From NCBI RefSeq assembly GCF_000218565.1, contig NC_015684.1, positions 62,001-126,000 of the forward strand: a stretch of 64,000 nt of DNA, read 5' to 3'. The position numbers and the translations under genes are program-made. Source of the DNA: Afipia carboxidovorans OM5 (GTDB lineage Bacteria > Pseudomonadota > Alphaproteobacteria > Rhizobiales > Xanthobacteraceae). The notes below the pieces were generated by a model that saw nothing but the letters and a program-made list of their open reading frames with translations, did no database searches and was not told the origin of the DNA. Below, piece by piece: positions 25,466 to 37,037 of this stretch. The number at the start of each line of letters is the position of its first letter. Position 1 is the first letter of the stretch.

Positions 25466-25492
25466 TTTAGATATTACATATCAATATCTTAA
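25466..25492. promoter_or_regulatory. 27-bp dyad in the rnd-glgP intergenic region
   Basis: TTTAGATATT (25466-25475) and AATATCTTAA (25483-25492) are inverted arms matching at 9 of 10 positions, with a 7-base spacer. It sits in an AT-rich patch between two divergent genes, so it could be an operator for either. It vaguely resembles the TTTAGAA/TTCTAAA Irr-type box but does not match it. Confidence 0.4.
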
Positions 25493-25638
25493 CATGAATT
25501 TTCGCCCACAATTTTCTGCGCCGCGCATAGCCTGATGTCGGGCTCACGCCTTAATCTTTGGGTCATCTGGAACCCTCGCCGCCAGCACGGTTTGTTGCGC
25601 GGGATGAGATTTTGACCAGCACGAGAAATGAGGGCGGC

Positions 25639-28122
<2,484 letters not shown>

Positions 28123-28177
28123 GGTAAGTGGCGCGACGCCAAATGTGAGCGGATTTAGTAGACGGAATCCCCAACTC

Positions 28178-28303
28178 GTCATGCCCGGCTTTATGCCGGG
28201 CATCCACGTCTTAGAACTTCAATATCAGGGCAGAGAAGACGTAGGTGGCCGGAACGAAAGGGCGTTACGCCCGTCTTCGCCGAGCTATGCCCGGCCACGA
28301 CGG
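28178..28303. repeat. TCATGCCCGG / CATCCACGTCTT repeat (copy 4)
   Basis: The left end is TCGTCATGCCCGGCTTTATG then CCGGGCATCCACGTCTTAGA. The right end is GCTATGCCCGGCCACGACGG. It fills the convergent junction between glgP and the DUF930 gene. Confidence 0.7.
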
Positions 28304-28332
28304 ATCAGTCTGTTTCCGTCAAAAGCAACCGC

Positions 28333-28731
28333 TCAACGCCACAGCCCGTAAGACGCCCACTTCTTTTCGGGGATCGGCTGGCCAATCTTGTAGGTGAACG
28401 ACAGCACCTTGAAGTGGTCGGGCGAGCCCTTGCAGGTGAAGGAATAGGTGTACCACTTGCCGCCGCTGCGGAATGCGCCGCCGGTGCCCTTCACCGTGTC
28501 GCCGATATGGCGCGGCGGAGAGACCACATAGCTCTTGGCCCGGTCGGGACGATAGGGATTGTCGTCGCGGGTGATCTGCTTCATCGCCTCGACGTCGCAG
28601 ACCTGTTCGAGCCGCGTCGCCGGATCGAGCCGCTTCAGGCTCGCGTAAAACCGGGCATCGACGGCGTGGGCCGGAGCGGCTGCCAGCGCAGGCACCGCGG
28701 CGAGGACAAGAAGCGCGTATCTCAAAGCCAC
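28333..28731 (-). CDS. secreted DUF930-domain protein
   Basis: This 132-residue protein has a signal peptide (ALRYALLVLAAVPALAAAPAHA-VD) and the DUF930 core LKRLDPATRLEQVCDVEAM at about residues 32-50, followed by YSFTCKGSPDHFKVLSFTYKIG. The two cysteines could form a periplasmic disulfide. Function is unknown. DUF930 proteins occur in Rhizobiales as short periplasmic proteins or fused to longer proteins. The start is GTG, chosen because it opens directly into the signal peptide. Confidence 0.8.
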   Translation of the reverse strand: MALRYALLVLAAVPALAAAPAHAVDARFYASLKRLDPATRLEQVCDVEAMKQITRDDNPYRPDRAKSYVVSPPRHIGDTVKGTGGAFRSGGKWYTYSFTCKGSPDHFKVLSFTYKIGQPIPEKKWASYGLWR

Positions 28732-28860
28732 CTCTGGAAGGTTCTCTTACAGAACGTGCTTGCCGAAACCGGCGCATGGAAAAACGAAGCGACCGACTAC
28801 GACAAGGCCGCTTGTGTACCCGCCCGACAGATTCGCCGCAAGACTCCGGCAGCTTCTCCG

Positions 28861-30027
28861 CTAAGGCAGGACGAATTGCCCCACGATGGCGCAGAGCACA
28901 ACGACAAGCCACGGCGGCAACTTCCCCACGAACAGTAATACGAATGCACCGAGCGCCAGCGCATAGTCGTAGCCGTTGGTGATGCCCGCGGTCCAAACCG
29001 GATCGTAGAACGCGGCAAGCAACAGACCGACCACCGCGGCGTTGACGCCGGAGAGCATCGCCTGCGCCATCGGCGTTCGCCGCAGCGCATCCCAGAACGG
29101 CAGCACGCCGCTTACCAAGAGGAAGGACGGCAGGAAAATCGCGACGAGGCACATGGCGGCGACGGTCCATCCGCCGATCACCGCGCCGAGATAGGCGGCG
29201 AAAGTGAACAGAGGACCGGGCACCGCCTGCGCCGCGCCATAACCCGCGAGAAACGCATCGCCGTTGACGAGCGACGGCACCACTTCCGCCTTGAGCAGTG
29301 GCAGAACGACATGGCCGCCGCCGAACACCAGCGAGCCGACACGATAGAATGTATCAAACAATCCCAATGCTGCATTGCCCGTCATCGCAACAGCAAGCGG
29401 CAGGCCGATCAGCAAAGCCGCGAAGATGAACAGCATCGTCACGCCGGTCGCGCGGTTGACCGGCAGCGGCAGAACGGATTGATCGACCGCGGGCGTGCCC
29501 TTGATGCAAAACCAGCCGACGATGCCGCCAAGCAGAATCCCCGCGATCTGTCCCCATGCCGATGGCAGCACCAGCGCCACCGCCATCGCAGCGACCGCAA
29601 GCGAGGCGCGAATGCGATCCGGCGTCAGCGTCCGCGCCATGCCGAGAATGGCGAGCGCGACAACGGCGACGGCCGCCACCTTGAGGCCATGCAGCCAGCC
29701 GCCATCGAGGCTGCTGTCGAGCGCGGCAACGCCATAGGCAAACAGCACGAGCGCGATGGCCGACGGCAGCGTGAATGCGGTCCATGCCGCGAGGGCGCCG
29801 GCATAACCGCCGCGCAGCAGGCCGATCGCAATGCCGACCTGGCTCGATGCGGGACCGGGCAGAAACTGGCAGAGCGCGACGAGGTCGGCGTAGCTCGCCT
29901 CGCTCAGCCATTTCCGCCGCTCGACGAACTCGAGCCGGAAATAGCCGAGATGCGCGACCGGGCCGCCGAACGAGGTGAGGCCCAATTTCAAAAAGGCCGA
30001 AAAGATTTCGGCCACATCGCCCCTCAT
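28861..30027 (-). CDS. chrA: ChrA chromate-transporter family protein
   Basis: This 388-residue protein is predicted to have about 10-12 membrane segments. The CHR domain is duplicated: the N-terminal repeat has KLGLTSFGGPVAHLGYF and CQFLPGPASSQVGIAIG, and the C-terminal repeat has SLVFGGGHVVLPLLKAE and AQAVPGPLFTFAAYLGA. Long-chain (two-domain) CHR proteins export chromate in Pseudomonas and Cupriavidus, but many homologues act on unknown anions. No chrB regulator is adjacent, so chromate resistance is not certain. Confidence 0.88.
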   Translation of the reverse strand: MRGDVAEIFSAFLKLGLTSFGGPVAHLGYFRLEFVERRKWLSEASYADLVALCQFLPGPASSQVGIAIGLLRGGYAGALAAWTAFTLPSAIALVLFAYGVAALDSSLDGGWLHGLKVAAVAVVALAILGMARTLTPDRIRASLAVAAMAVALVLPSAWGQIAGILLGGIVGWFCIKGTPAVDQSVLPLPVNRATGVTMLFIFAALLIGLPLAVAMTGNAALGLFDTFYRVGSLVFGGGHVVLPLLKAEVVPSLVNGDAFLAGYGAAQAVPGPLFTFAAYLGAVIGGWTVAAMCLVAIFLPSFLLVSGVLPFWDALRRTPMAQAMLSGVNAAVVGLLLAAFYDPVWTAGITNGYDYALALGAFVLLFVGKLPPWLVVVLCAIVGQFVLP

Positions 30028-30062
30028 TCACGCCCCGCCCGCTCGTATGGCTTGTCTGCCGC

Positions 30063-31139
30063 TCATCGGTCCCCTGCGGTCATCCGGCGGCGTGTTGTAT
30101 CACAGCTGGAGATAGCGCAGCGGCCCGCGGCTTTTGCAGCGTAGAGCGCCTCGTCGGCTTTCGTGAAGACGGCGGCGGGCGCGCCTCCGTTCGTGAAGGC
30201 ATAGCCAATCGACGCGCCGATCCGGAACACGCGGCCGGAGCAGTTCATCGGCGCTTCGGCGGCCGCAATGATGCGCTGCGCGACGGCTTCTATCCTTTGC
30301 GGACCGACAGCCGGGCCAAACAGCACGGCGAACTCATCGCCACCGATACGCGCCACAAGTTCGGCCGACTGGCACAGCGCCGACAACCGGCGGGCGAACT
30401 CGACAAGACACTCATCGCCAAGCGCATGCCCGAACGTATCGTTGACCTCCTTGAAATCATCGAGGTCGATCAGCATCAGGACGCCGCCCGGCCCGCCCGG
30501 CTCGCAAAGTTCTGCAAAGCGAGCCTGAAACCGCGTGCGGTTGGCAAGGCCGGTCATCACATCATGGCCTGCGAGATATCGCATCCGCTCGAACAGTTGT
30601 TTTTCCTCGGTGATGTCCTGCTTGACGCCGAAAAGCCGGACCGGCTCGCCGTTCTCGCGCTCCACCGTGGCGGATATTCGGATCCACCGCGTGCCCCCGG
30701 CGGGATCGTGGATCTCGGCATCAAGCCCGAAGCCTGTACCTGCCTCCAGGGCCTCGGCCCGGACCTTCTCCAGACGCGCGAGCGATTCGTCGGAATAGCT
30801 TCGCAGGATGTCGCTGCGCACGATCCCGCTGCGGCGCTCAAGGCCGAACAGATCGTAGGTGCCGTTGCTCCAGACCAGCCGTTCGCTCGGCAACTCGCAT
30901 TGCCAGACGCCCATATGCGCCGCGACCGAAGCGCGTTCGAAAATCTCGGTGTTGGCGAGCACGGCCTCGGCGCGCCGGATCAGGTGGGATTGATATTCGA
31001 TCTGCCGGCGCAATTGCCAAACGGCGCGCGCATTGAAGGAGCCGGCGAGAGCGGCACTGAGACGGCCGAGGAAGGAATAGAGCGTGGATTCCGGCGCGCC
31101 CGGCACGCTCTCCTCGCTGTCGCTCCCGATCCCGTGCAA
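30063..31139 (-). CDS. PAS-GGDEF diguanylate cyclase
   Basis: This protein of about 358 residues has an N-terminal helix (about 40-65), a PAS fold with PAC segment (about 72-180, including MGVWQCELPSERLVWSNGT and RLFGVKQDITEEK), then a GGDEF domain (about 185-345) with ARIGGDEFAVLFGP. The intact GGDEF signature predicts cyclic-di-GMP synthesis from GTP. The inhibitory I-site position reads QSAE instead of RXXD, so product inhibition is probably lost. No EAL domain or membrane segment is present. The TTG at 31139 follows GGAGGG. The frame opens to a weaker TTG at 31187. Confidence 0.85.
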   Translation of the reverse strand: MHGIGSDSEESVPGAPESTLYSFLGRLSAALAGSFNARAVWQLRRQIEYQSHLIRRAEAVLANTEIFERASVAAHMGVWQCELPSERLVWSNGTYDLFGLERRSGIVRSDILRSYSDESLARLEKVRAEALEAGTGFGLDAEIHDPAGGTRWIRISATVERENGEPVRLFGVKQDITEEKQLFERMRYLAGHDVMTGLANRTRFQARFAELCEPGGPGGVLMLIDLDDFKEVNDTFGHALGDECLVEFARRLSALCQSAELVARIGGDEFAVLFGPAVGPQRIEAVAQRIIAAAEAPMNCSGRVFRIGASIGYAFTNGGAPAAVFTKADEALYAAKAAGRCAISSCDTTRRRMTAGDR

Positions 31140-31374
31140 GTGGCCCTCCGGACAGACTCTGTCGCGAGAGGCATTCGTCGCACGCAAGCAGTAACCAGAT
31201 GGTTAGAGACATCGCTCAGAAGCGACCGGTGGCCGGCCGCTCTGACATCAAGATACAGCGCTGTCGGAATGTTTCCCCGGATGAGACATCGGACATCCCA
31301 GCCTTCGCCGGTTGCGCCTCAAGTGTCTGATCTTGCGGGGTGCCCTGCAGCGCATCAAGCGGTCAGGGAAACAA

Positions 31375-31459
31375 TGGTGCCCAGGAAAGGACTCGAACCT
31401 TCACGCCTTGCAGCACAGGTACCTGAAACCTGCGTGTCTACCAATTCCACCACCTGGGC
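31375..31459 (-). tRNA. tRNA-Leu (anticodon CAG)
   Basis: This 85-base gene includes an encoded CCA. The acceptor GCCCAGG pairs with CCTGGGC, the D-arm has GGTGGTGGAATTGGTAGACA, and the anticodon stem CAGGT/ACCTG has loop TTCAGGT (anticodon CAG, minus-strand complement of 31423-31425). A long variable arm, as expected for leucine, and GGTTCGAGTCC T-arm complete it. Confidence 0.96.
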
Positions 31460-31607
31460 GTGGGGCGGTTAGTACGGACAGGCCACGCGCTTGTCAAATT
31501 GCTTCGGCCGGTGGCACCATGGGCCCTGTACAGCCCGGAGCCGATGGCGTATCGGAAAATCCGCAGATTTTCGCGGGTTTTGCCCGGCCAAAGCAGGAAT
31601 TTTGTCG

Positions 31608-32573
31608 ATGCCAGCCCCTATCGATACCCTCGTCACTGTGTTCGGCGGATCGGGTTTTCTCGGTCGCCATGTGGTGCGGGCGCTGGCGCAGCGCGACTAC
31701 CGGCTGCGCGTCGGCGTGCGCCGGCCGGAGCTTGCCGGCCACCTGCAGCCGCTCGGCAAGGTCGGCCAGATCAACCCGGTGCAGGCGAACGTGCGCTACC
31801 CCGCTTCCGTCGAGGCGGCGATGCGCGGCGCCCATGTCGTGGTCAATCTCGTCGGCATTCTTTCGGAAGGCGGCGCCCAGCGCTTCAACCGGGTGCATGC
31901 CCGCGGCGCGCAGGTGATCGCCCAGGCGGCGGCGCGGCAGGGCGCGCGTGTCGTCCATGTCTCGGCGCTCGGCGTCGGAACCGAATCGACCTCGCGTTAC
32001 CTCGCCTCCAAGACGCTCGGCGAACGGGCCGTGCTCGACGCCTCGCCCGACGCCACCATCATCCGCCCCTCGATCGTGTTCGGGCCGGAGGATCATTTCG
32101 CCAACCGCTTCGCGGCGCTGGCGTGCCTGTCGCCGGTGCTGCCGCTCGTCGGCGCCGACACCAAGCTGCAGCCGGTGTTCGTCGGCGACGTCGCCGCCGC
32201 CATCGCGGACGCGGTTGACGGCAAGACCCAGCCCGGCACGGCTTACGAGATCGGCGGGCCGGAGGTCGTGACCATGCGGCAGGCGGTCGAGACCATTTTG
32301 CGGATCGCCGGGCGCAATCCCGCGCTGATCTCGCTGCCGTTCGGCCTTGCGAAACTGAACGCGGCATTCCTGCAGTTCGCGCCGGGCGACTTCAAGCTCA
32401 CGCCGGATCAGGTCGAGATGCTGAAGAGCGATAATGTCGTCTCCGAAGCGGCCAAGCGCGAAGGGCGCACGCTGGAAGGCCTCGGCATCGCGCCGGAATC
32501 GATGGTGGCGGTGCTGCCGTCCTATCTCTGGCGCTTCCGCAAGGCCGGCCAGTTCGCCCGCACGCTCGCGTAA
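31608..32573 (+). CDS. NAD(P)-binding SDR protein, complex I NDUFA9-like
   Basis: This 321-residue extended/atypical SDR has the nucleotide-binding FGGSGFLGRHVVRAL at about residues 11-25, NLVGIL and SALGVGTESTSRYLASK. It matches the bacterial homologues of the NDUFA9/39-kDa subunit of mitochondrial complex I, which bind NADPH. Bacterial members are not established complex I subunits and may be ubiquinone- or lipid-linked reductases. The ATG at 31608 has AGGA about 9 bases upstream. It converges on uppP. Confidence 0.88.
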   Translation: MPAPIDTLVTVFGGSGFLGRHVVRALAQRDYRLRVGVRRPELAGHLQPLGKVGQINPVQANVRYPASVEAAMRGAHVVVNLVGILSEGGAQRFNRVHARGAQVIAQAAARQGARVVHVSALGVGTESTSRYLASKTLGERAVLDASPDATIIRPSIVFGPEDHFANRFAALACLSPVLPLVGADTKLQPVFVGDVAAAIADAVDGKTQPGTAYEIGGPEVVTMRQAVETILRIAGRNPALISLPFGLAKLNAAFLQFAPGDFKLTPDQVEMLKSDNVVSEAAKREGRTLEGLGIAPESMVAVLPSYLWRFRKAGQFARTLA

Positions 32574-32607
32574 CTGCCAAGTCGTCATGGGGCCGATGGC
32601 GCGCCTA

Positions 32608-32733
32608 CCTCTCCCGTGGGGAGAGGTCGCTCGCGAAGCGAGCGGGTGAGGGCGTACGATCTTTCGATAGTTCGATATCCCTCACACATCTAGGCCCCCT
32701 CACCCCAACCCTCTCCCCAACGGGAGAGGGAGC
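32608..32733. repeat. palindromic intergenic repeat, CTCTCCCC/GGGGAGAG family (copy 5)
   Basis: The left hairpin CCTCTCCCGTGGGGAGAGG and right hairpin CCCTCTCCCCAACGGGAGAGGG flank GCGGGTGAGGGCG and CCCCCTCACCCC. It lies at the convergent junction of the SDR gene and uppP. Confidence 0.8.
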
Positions 32734-32762
32734 AGGTCGAGCATCGCAAGCCGCGCCCAGCC

Positions 32763-33569
32763 TCACGCCCCGAGCGCGAGGGCGATCAGCCCGAGCGTGC
32801 CGACGATCACCCGCCACCAGGCGAAGAAGGTGAAGCCGTTCTTCGTAACGAAATCGAGGAACGTCTTCACCACCACGATCGCGGTGATGAACGACACCAC
32901 GAACCCGACGATGATGATGAAGGCGTGGTCCATCGTCATGTCGCCGCGGCTCTTGTAGACGTCGTAGACGAACGCGCCGAGCATGGTCGGGATCGCAAGG
33001 AAGAACGAGAACTCCGCCGCCGCGCGCTTGTCGGCACCGAACAGCATCGCCGCGACGATCGAGGCGCCGGAGCGCGACACGCCGGGCACCATCGCCGCGC
33101 ATTGCGCGATGCCGATGCCGAGATACATCGGCAGCGGAAACGCCATGGCATCGTGATGGCGCGGGTTGACGTCCTGCTGGTCGACCCAGAGCAGCACCGC
33201 ACCGCCTGCGATCAGCGAGAAGCACACCACCCACGGGTTGAACAGCACCTCCTTGATAAAGGTGCCGAAGATCAGCCCCAGAATGACCGCGGGCAGAAAC
33301 GCGACCAGAACGCCGATGACGAAACGCCGCGCGGCGGGATCGGTGAACATATGGGTCGCGACCCGCCATAGCCGCTGGAAATAGATCGCAAGGATCGCAA
33401 GGATCGCGCCGAGCTGGATCAGGACGGCAAACGTCTTCCAGAAATTGTCCTGGTCGAGATCGAAGATCCGCTCCGCCAGAAGGATATGGCCGGTCGAGGA
33501 CACCGGCAGAAATTCGGTGACGCCCTCGACGATGCCGAGGACCAGCGCCTTGAAGAGATCGAACAGCAT
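32763..33569 (-). CDS. uppP: undecaprenyl-diphosphate phosphatase
   Basis: This 268-residue polytopic membrane protein recycles undecaprenyl pyrophosphate to the carrier lipid for peptidoglycan and O-antigen synthesis. Both family motifs are present: GIVEGVTEFLPVSSTGH near residues 13-29 with the catalytic Glu, and PGVSRSGAS near 170-178 with the catalytic Arg/Ser. About eight membrane segments are predicted. The ATG at 33569 (MLFDLFKALVLG) has GGAA upstream and family-like length, with an ATG four codons earlier (33581) as the alternative. Confidence 0.95.
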   Translation of the reverse strand: MLFDLFKALVLGIVEGVTEFLPVSSTGHILLAERIFDLDQDNFWKTFAVLIQLGAILAILAIYFQRLWRVATHMFTDPAARRFVIGVLVAFLPAVILGLIFGTFIKEVLFNPWVVCFSLIAGGAVLLWVDQQDVNPRHHDAMAFPLPMYLGIGIAQCAAMVPGVSRSGASIVAAMLFGADKRAAAEFSFFLAIPTMLGAFVYDVYKSRGDMTMDHAFIIIVGFVVSFITAIVVVKTFLDFVTKNGFTFFAWWRVIVGTLGLIALALGA

Positions 33570-33869
33570 CGGAACTTCCATCGTGCCGGCGGGGAGTGGC
33601 GCGTTTTGTCGCTTATTCGTCTCTCTCCCGCAATGCGGAAAACATGCACGGATGCCTTGCTCCCGCCACACGCCGGTGAGGGGCTTCGACTCACGCAATT
33701 GTCCACCGGCGACGGTGGAAAGCCTTTTTTAAGCCTCTCTTTAAGAGTCTTGAGGCTAAACAGGATCGCTCCTGGCGGAATCAGCAGCGACGCTCCAGCT
33801 TCCTGTTCTGACGTGGTGTCGTCATGCGAAGCGGCAGTCCTCGCTCGAAAACGCTATAACACGGTGCCC
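33570..33869. other. uppP-GST divergent intergenic region
   Basis: These 300 bp separate two divergent genes and have no repeat element. A TATAAC at 33855-33860 lies only 10 bp before the GST start codon, which also lacks a ribosome binding site. If TATAAC were a true -10, the mRNA would be leaderless or nearly so. I see no matching -35. Confidence 0.35.
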
Positions 33870-34562
33870 ATGATCACCCTCCTTCACCACGCCTTCTGCC
33901 CCCATTCCCGGTATATCCGTCTCGCGCTCGGCGAATACGGCCTCGAATGCGAGCTCATGGAGGAGCGGGTGTGGGAGCGCGACGAAGAGTTTCTCGCGCT
34001 CAATCCGGCGGGCACCACGCCGGTGATGATGCTGGACGGCGAGCCGCCGATTCCGGGCGCCGACGTCATTGCCGAATATCTCGACGAGACCCATGGGCTG
34101 GAGCGGACATCGCGCCGCCTGATGCCCGCGACCGCCACCGAGCGCGCCGAAGTGCGTCGCCTCGTGTCATGGTTCAACGACAAGTTCTATAATGAGGTGA
34201 GCGGCCCGCTCGTCACCGAACGCGTCTACAAACGCTTCATGAGCGCCGAACAGGGTGGCGGCGCGCCCTCGACTGACGTGATGCGCGCAGCCCGCGCCAA
34301 CCTGCGCTATCACCTCGCCTATATCGGCTGGCTCGCGCGCACGCGGAATTTCCTCGCGGGCGATCGCCTGACCTATGCCGACCTCGCCGCCGCCGCACAT
34401 CTGTCGGCGATCGACTATCTCGGCGACGTGCCGTGGAATGAGGACGAAGCCGCAAAGGCCTGGTATGTGCGGATCAAATCGCGGCCCTCGTTCCGCCCGC
34501 TGCTCAACGAATGGCTCGCGGGCCTGCCCGCCCCGGCGCATTACATCGATCTGGATTTTTAA
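33870..34562 (+). CDS. glutathione S-transferase family protein
   Basis: This 230-residue protein has an N-terminal thioredoxin-fold domain (about 1-80: MITLLHHAFCPHSRYIRLAL, then NPAGTTPVMMLDG and the glutathione-contacting GADVIAEYL) and an alpha-helical C-terminal domain (about 95-215) with GDRLTYADLAAAAHLSAIDYLGDV. The CPHS motif suggests a Cys/Ser-type catalytic residue. The substrate is unknown. In related genomes this gene is often next to queG, which is not seen here. No ribosome binding site is evident. Confidence 0.88.
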   Translation: MITLLHHAFCPHSRYIRLALGEYGLECELMEERVWERDEEFLALNPAGTTPVMMLDGEPPIPGADVIAEYLDETHGLERTSRRLMPATATERAEVRRLVSWFNDKFYNEVSGPLVTERVYKRFMSAEQGGGAPSTDVMRAARANLRYHLAYIGWLARTRNFLAGDRLTYADLAAAAHLSAIDYLGDVPWNEDEAAKAWYVRIKSRPSFRPLLNEWLAGLPAPAHYIDLDF

Positions 34563-34566
34563 GAAC

Positions 34567-34672
34567 GTCATTCCGGACGGCGAGCGAATGCGAGCCGATC
34601 CGGAATCCAGACATGAGGAAAAAGATTCCGGGGTCGCATGCGGCCGAGGGCCACCTGCGCCCCGGAATGACA
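34567..34672. repeat. CATTCCGG / CCGGAATG inverted repeat
   Basis: The ends CATTCCGGACGGCGAGCG and CGCCCCGGAATG are inverted around internal GATCCGGAATCC and GATTCCGGGGTCGC segments. It fills the convergent junction of the GST gene and the alpha/beta hydrolase gene. Confidence 0.7.
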
Positions 34673-34681
34673 GCCGGGCTC

Positions 34682-35479
34682 TTACCCCTCCGCCAACTCC
34701 GTCACCGTCGCGAGGATGCGCGCGATATCCTGCGGACGCGAGAGGCGATGATCGCCATCCTGCACCAGCGTCAGCACCACGTCGTCACTCGGGAGAATGT
34801 GCGTGAGCTTGAAGGCGTGCTGCCACGGCACGTCGGCATCCTGCACGCCCTGCAGAATGCGGATTGGGCAGCCGAGTTCGAGCGGCGCATCGAGCAGAAG
34901 GTGATTGCGTCCCTCCTCGATCAGCCGCTTGGTGATCGGATAGGGCTCACCATAGTCGGACTGATACGACCACGCACCGGTGCGCATGATCACATCGCGG
35001 ATCTCCGGCGAGAACCGCTTCCACATCAGCTCTTCGGTGAAGTCCGGCGCAGGCGCGATCAGCACAAGCCCGGCGAGCGATGCCTTCGCGCTGCCGTTCG
35101 CTTGCGCCTGCCGCAATGCGCGCGCGGCGAGTAGCGCCATCCATCCGCCCATCGAGGAGCCGATGAGAATCTGCGGCCCCTTGCAGCAGGCCTCGATCAC
35201 GGCGAGGCTTTCCTCGAGCCAGGCACCGATGGTGCCATCCTTGAAATCGCCGTCCGACTCACCGTGGCCGGAATAATCGTAACGCACATAGGCGCGGTTA
35301 TGACTTGCCGCATAGGCGTCGAGCGCGTCGGCCTTGGTGCCGCGCATGTCGGACTTGAAGCCGCCGAGCCAGACCAGACCCGGCCCCTGCCCGTCGCGGC
35401 GGCGCATGGCAATGCGGCGCGCGCCATGCGCGGTCGCAACATCAATGAAGGAGGGCGGCAGCTCGGTGGCAGCGGTCAT
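34682..35479 (-). CDS. alpha/beta hydrolase
   Basis: This 265-residue protein has the nucleophile elbow IGSSMGGWMAL (Ser near residue 109), the GGFKSDM oxyanion region (about 39-45), a charge-relay Asp in QDADVPW and His in QDGDHRLSRP near the C-terminus, so the triad looks complete. It resembles the bacterial homologues of mitochondrial ABHD10-type thioesterases/esterases. There is no signal peptide, so it is cytoplasmic. The substrate is unknown. It is divergent from the glycosyltransferase gene. Confidence 0.85.
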   Translation of the reverse strand: MTAATELPPSFIDVATAHGARRIAMRRRDGQGPGLVWLGGFKSDMRGTKADALDAYAASHNRAYVRYDYSGHGESDGDFKDGTIGAWLEESLAVIEACCKGPQILIGSSMGGWMALLAARALRQAQANGSAKASLAGLVLIAPAPDFTEELMWKRFSPEIRDVIMRTGAWSYQSDYGEPYPITKRLIEEGRNHLLLDAPLELGCPIRILQGVQDADVPWQHAFKLTHILPSDDVVLTLVQDGDHRLSRPQDIARILATVTELAEG

Positions 35480-35669
35480 TGGACAACAGTCATGAGAAAA
35501 TTGCGGATCGGTCGTATCGCGTCGCGACGCCGAGCCGTGTTATTGATGGTGAGATCATGTTCGTCAACGCCCTGATCGCTTTCCCCTTGAACGTCCGCGA
35601 ACTGGCCTCCGCGCGCAAGTCCGCCCGCGCCGTGCCGCCCGCTTTGGCCTGAAGGACAACTGCCTCGAA

Positions 35670-36923
35670 ATGCCGGATTCCTCCACGGCCACGCATCGCT
35701 TTTCAGAGACGTCGTCTGACGTTCCGGCACCGCCGCCCGACCCCGAGGGCGGACGGCGCCTGACCGTGCTGATTGCCGTGCCGATGCTGGAATCGGGCGC
35801 GGCCGACCTCAACGCGCTCGCGCTCACGACCTGCCTCGCGCGCCACGGCCATCGCCCGATCGTGGTGTCGCAAGGCGGCCGTCTCGTGCCGCAGATCCGC
35901 GCTGCGGGCGGCGAAGTCGTCGAGATGGAAGTAGCAAGCCGCAACCCCTACCGGATGTTCGGCTGCATGAAGCGGCTGTCGCGGCTGATCGCGGAGCGGA
36001 ACTGCGATGTCGTGCACGCGCTCGGCCGCGCACCGGGCTGGAGCGCCTATTTCGCCGCGCGAGCACAGCGCCGCCCGTTCGTTACCACCTGGTTCAAGGG
36101 CTTTCGCGAGCAGAACTATCTCAAGCGCCTCTACAACAGCGTGATGGTGCGCGGCGCGCGGGTGATCGCAACCAGCGAAGACCTCGCCGAACTGATCCGC
36201 GACCGCTACCCGGCGGCGCGCAACCGCATCGCCACGCTGCCGATCGCTTTCGACGCCGCCGCGTTCAACCCCGATCACGTCACGGCGGAACGCATCGCGC
36301 GCATTCGCCATGCCTTCGGCGCGGGGCCGGAAACCCGCGTCATTCTCGCGCCCGGCCGCATGGTCCGCCGCAAGGGCCACGCCCTGATCGTCAAGGCGGC
36401 GGCGCTGCTCAAGGCCGCCGGCATCACCGATTTCCTGATCGCCTTCACCGGCGAGGACCAGGGCCACACCCATTTCACTGCGGAACTGTGGGACCTCGTG
36501 CTCGCGACCGACACCACCGACGTGATCCGCTTCGCGGGGCTCAGCGACGATCTGCCGGCGGCACTTGCCGTGGCTGCTGTTGCGGTGTTCGCCTCGACCC
36601 AGTCGGAGGGAACGCCGCGCACCATTCTCGCCGCACAGGCGATGGGCGTGCCGGTCGTCGCCTCCGATCTCGCGGCAGGCTCCGGCATGATGCTGGCGCC
36701 GCCTGCCTTTGGTGACGATCGCATGACGGGCCTGCGTTTTCCCTCCGGCGATATCGAGGCGATGGCGGCAGCGCTGACGCGGCTCCTGCAACTCAGCCCG
36801 GCCGAGCGGCGGGCGATCGGCGCACGCGGACGGGCGTGGGTTTCGGACCTCCGGGATTCTGCGACGGTTGCCGAACAGACGCTGCGGCTCTACATGGAAC
36901 TGGCGTCCGCACGGACGCCGTGA
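35670..36923 (+). CDS. GT4-family glycosyltransferase
   Basis: This 417-residue GT-B protein has an N-terminal Rossmann half (IAVPMLESGAADLNALALTTCLA, about 34-56) and a C-terminal nucleotide-sugar domain (about 215-390) with APGRMVRRKGHALIVKAA and the acidic retaining motif SEGTPRTILAAQAMGVPVVAS near residue 312. The acceptor and sugar are unknown. It stands alone rather than in a polysaccharide cluster, upstream of infC. The first 30 residues are Pro/Ser-rich and the start is not supported by a good ribosome binding site, so a later start is possible. Confidence 0.88.
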   Translation: MPDSSTATHRFSETSSDVPAPPPDPEGGRRLTVLIAVPMLESGAADLNALALTTCLARHGHRPIVVSQGGRLVPQIRAAGGEVVEMEVASRNPYRMFGCMKRLSRLIAERNCDVVHALGRAPGWSAYFAARAQRRPFVTTWFKGFREQNYLKRLYNSVMVRGARVIATSEDLAELIRDRYPAARNRIATLPIAFDAAAFNPDHVTAERIARIRHAFGAGPETRVILAPGRMVRRKGHALIVKAAALLKAAGITDFLIAFTGEDQGHTHFTAELWDLVLATDTTDVIRFAGLSDDLPAALAVAAVAVFASTQSEGTPRTILAAQAMGVPVVASDLAAGSGMMLAPPAFGDDRMTGLRFPSGDIEAMAAALTRLLQLSPAERRAIGARGRAWVSDLRDSATVAEQTLRLYMELASARTP

Positions 36924-37037
36924 CCGGATTGCCGCGGCGGACAGCCTTTTCGACCCAAGCTGCCACCGGCTGCCTTGCGAGCGACCGGAAAATCCTTCAA
37001 AATCGCTGCTTCTTTCAACAATCGTGGAGACCTTCCC

